From NCBI GenBank assembly GCA_022844525.1, contig JALHLO010000005.1, positions 1 through 43,216 of the forward strand: a stretch of 43,216 bases of DNA, written 5' to 3'. The notes beneath the pieces were generated by a model that saw nothing but the letters and a program-made list of their open reading frames with translations, was not told the origin of the DNA and did no database searches. Numbering within the stretch: the stretch's first letter is position 1; each line of letters begins with the position of its first letter. Below, piece by piece: positions 41,412 to 43,216 of this stretch. Made by a program: the position numbers and the translations under genes. Origin of the DNA: Ramlibacter sp. (lineage in GTDB: Bacteria; Pseudomonadota; Gammaproteobacteria; Burkholderiales; Burkholderiaceae_C).

Positions 41412-43216
41412 ATGCCCGTTCAAAAGTCCGCGAAGCCGTCCACCGCTGCGAAACCTGCCGACCGAAAGCCAGTCCAATCCTCATCCCAAACCTCCGCCAA
41501 GGCCCAGCTGAAGGTCGTCAAGACCGACGGCAAGCCCGCCACGAAAGCAGCCAAGAACGTGCCCACGAAGTCCCCCGCCAAGCCCGCCGCCAAGGAAGAA
41601 GCGAAGAAGCCCGCGAAGAGCGCCGCCGTCGCCGATGAGGCCGTGAAGAAGAAACCCGGCCGCCCGCCCAAGGCGAGCGCCGAGGTCGCCACGCCGCCCA
41701 AGGCCGCCACCGGCGCCAAGCGGGGCCGCAAGCCGAAGGCGGCGGAACCCGCCGCCAAGGGCGAGGAGGACGTGGACCTGACCGACGTCGAGGACTTCGC
41801 CGACAGCGACCCGGTGGTCGTCGAGGAAGTGGCGGCGGTCACCGAGAAGGTCAAGCCCCTGCGCATGAAGATCAGCAAGGCGAAGGAACGCGCCTTGATG
41901 AAGGAATTCGGCCTGGACGAGACGATCCTGACCGAAGAGGAAATGCTCAAGCGCCGCCAGCGCCTGAAGAGCCTGATCAAGCTGGGCAAGACGCGCGGCT
42001 ACCTGACGCACGCCGAGATCACCGACCACCTGCCCGAGAAGCTGGTCGACGCCGAGACGCTGGAAGTCGTGGTGTCCATGCTCAACGACATGGGCGTGGC
42101 CGTGTACGAGCAGACGCCCGATGCCGAGACGCTGCTGCTGACGAACACCGGGCCCACCGCCGCCACGGAAGAAGAAGCGGAAGAGGAAGCCGAAGCCGCC
42201 CTGTCCACCGTGGACAGCGAGTTCGGCCGCACCACCGACCCGGTGCGCATGTACATGCGCGAGATGGGCACGGTGGAACTGCTCACGCGCGAGGGCGAGA
42301 TCGAGATCGCCAAGCGCATCGAAGGCGGCCTGATGGCCATGATGGAGGCGATCTCCGCCTCGCCGGCCACCATCGCCGAGATCCTGCGCCTGGCCGCGGA
42401 GATCCGCGAAGGCAAGATCGTCATCTCCACCATCGTCGACGGCTTCTCCAACCCGAACGAAGCCGACGACTACGTGGCGGAAGAGGACTTCGACGAGTTC
42501 GACGCCGACGACGACGACGACGGCTCGGGCGGCTCCAAGGCCCTGACCCGCAAGCTCGAGGAGCTCAAGGCGCAGGCGCTGGAACGCTTCGACCGCATCG
42601 CGACCCTGTTCGAGAAGGTCCACAAGGTCTACGACAAGGAAGGCTGGGGCACCCCGGCGTACCACAAGGCGCAGAAGGCCCTGTCGGAAGAGCTGATGAG
42701 CATCCGCTTCACGGCCAAGACCATCGAGAAGCTGTGCGACATGGTGCGCGGCCAGGTGGACGACATCCGCAAGAAGGAACGCGAGCTGCGCCGCATCATC
42801 GTGGACAAGTGCGGCATGCCGCAGGAAACCTTCATCAAGGAGTTCCCGCCCAACCTGCTGAACCTGCGCTGGGTGGAGAAGCAGGCCGCCGCCGGCAAGC
42901 CGTGGAGCGTGATCATCGCGCGCAACGTGCCCGCCATCCAGGAACTGCAGCAGAAGCTGACCGACCTGCAGTCGCAGGTGGTGGTGCCGCTGCACGAACT
43001 GAAGGAAATCAACCGCCGCATGAACGAGGGCGAGGCCTCGTCGCGCGAGGCGAAGAAGGAGATGATCGAGGCCAACCTGCGCCTGGTGATCTCCATCGCC
43101 AAGAAGTACACCAACCGCGGCCTGCAGTTCCTGGACCTGATCCAGGAAGGCAACATCGGCCTGATGAAGGCGGTGGACAAGTTCGAATACCGCCGCGGCT
43201 ACAAGTTCTCGACCTA
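41412..43216 (+). CDS. rpoD: RNA polymerase sigma factor RpoD (3' end beyond the window)
   Basis: The first 601 residues of the primary sigma factor. It starts [20 protein letters not shown] with a Lys/Ala/Pro-rich extension of about 115 residues holding two AT-hook-like cores (KKPGRPPKA at 80-88, KRGRKPKA at 103-110). Region 1.1 follows (about 150-225), then region 1.2 ([20 protein letters not shown]), an acidic non-conserved insert ([15 protein letters not shown]) and region 2 ([40 protein letters not shown]). The window ends at the start of the -10 recognition segment. Regions 3 and 4 are missing only because the window stops. Confidence 0.97.
   Translation, partial: MPVQKSAKPSTAAKPADRKPVQSSSQTSAKAQLKVVKTDGKPATKAAKNVPTKSPAKPAAKEEAKKPAKSAAVADEAVKKKPGRPPKASAEVATPPKAATGAKRGRKPKAAEPAAKGEEDVDLTDVEDFADSDPVVVEEVAAVTEKVKPLRMKISKAKERALMKEFGLDETILTEEEMLKRRQRLKSLIKLGKTRGYLTHAEITDHLPEKLVDAETLEVVVSMLNDMGVAVYEQTPDAETLLLTNTGPTAATEEEAEEEAEAALSTVDSEFGRTTDPVRMYMREMGTVELLTREGEIEIAKRIEGGLMAMMEAISASPATIAEILRLAAEIREGKIVISTIVDGFSNPNEADDYVAEEDFDEFDADDDDDGSGGSKALTRKLEELKAQALERFDRIATLFEKVHKVYDKEGWGTPAYHKAQKALSEELMSIRFTAKTIEKLCDMVRGQVDDIRKKERELRRIIVDKCGMPQETFIKEFPPNLLNLRWVEKQAAAGKPWSVIIARNVPAIQELQQKLTDLQSQVVVPLHELKEINRRMNEGEASSREAKKEMIEANLRLVISIAKKYTNRGLQFLDLIQEGNIGLMKAVDKFEYRRGYKFST

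Noticed and set aside
37554-41477. A 1,307-codon open frame on the minus strand across dnaG and the acyl-CoA synthetase
   Set aside because: It is antisense to dnaG and in a different frame from the synthetase; no motifs; dnaG and the synthetase are certain.

Overview
The window is about 43 kb of GC-rich chromosome from a beta-proteobacterium, most likely a member of the Burkholderiales and probably a Comamonadaceae-type organism. The pointers are the EarP / Arg32-type EF-P pair, a phasin, a decayed Bug-type solute receptor, the HU / tRNA-Val / PpiD cluster, and a dnaG-rpoD junction whose RpoD has a long Lys/Ala/Pro-rich N-terminus. Genes are tightly packed, with many GTG/TTG starts, 1-4 bp stop/start overlaps and convergent 3' overlaps. 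I see no rRNA operon, CRISPR array, prophage, insertion sequence or integrase. There is one tRNA and one clear pseudogene.

Region by region. (1) 1-4.3 kb: a GspF/PilC-type inner membrane protein, convergent with a histidine kinase / sigma-54 response regulator pair. (2) 4.5-7.1 kb, minus strand: HU, tRNA-Val(TAC), a strong terminator, then PpiD. (3) 7.2-10.2 kb: a tartrate dehydrogenase-like enzyme overlapping by 4 bp with a haloacetate-dehalogenase-like hydrolase, divergent from a LysR regulator. (4) 10.2-13.8 kb, minus: uvrC-pgsA-EamA exporter. (5) 13.8-17.2 kb, plus: earP-efp with a terminator, then a DUF3445 heme-type N-demethylase homologue and an AEC carrier. (6) 17.2-24.7 kb: an unknown membrane-anchored protein, a LOG-family protein, a minus-strand run (ion antiporter, 2-hydroxyacid dehydrogenase, RmuC, MFS), then CsbD and a secreted protein with a three-fold cysteine repeat. 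(7) 24.7-26.8 kb, minus: histone-deacetylase-like amidohydrolase, hotdog thioesterase and nitroreductase, joined by 4-bp overlaps. (8) 26.9-34.2 kb: phasin, patatin-like lipoprotein, a ferric-iron binding protein with a Fur-like promoter, an acyl-CoA-type SDR behind a perfect palindrome, a gamma-glutamyltranspeptidase lipoprotein, a YihY membrane protein and a broken Bug receptor. (9) 34.2-37.5 kb, minus: a lipoprotein sulfatase with a dockerin-like tail and an overlapping formylglycine-generating enzyme that carries an export-type N-terminus. (10) 37.6-43.2 kb: an acyl-CoA synthetase divergent from dnaG, followed by rpoD, which is cut by the window end.

Most of the window is ordinary core genome. 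The parts most worth following are the sulfatase/FGE pair (possible maturation outside the cytoplasm, plus a calcium-loop tail), the dehalogenase/tartrate dehydrogenase/LysR locus, the three-fold C-x10-C repeat protein next to CsbD, the HDAC-like/thioesterase/nitroreductase operon, and several DNA-level signals: a Fur-like site, an acyl-CoA-type palindrome, a hairpin at the ggt start site and a terminator arm that may double as a ribosome binding site. All functional calls rest on reading motifs by eye; no database search was run.
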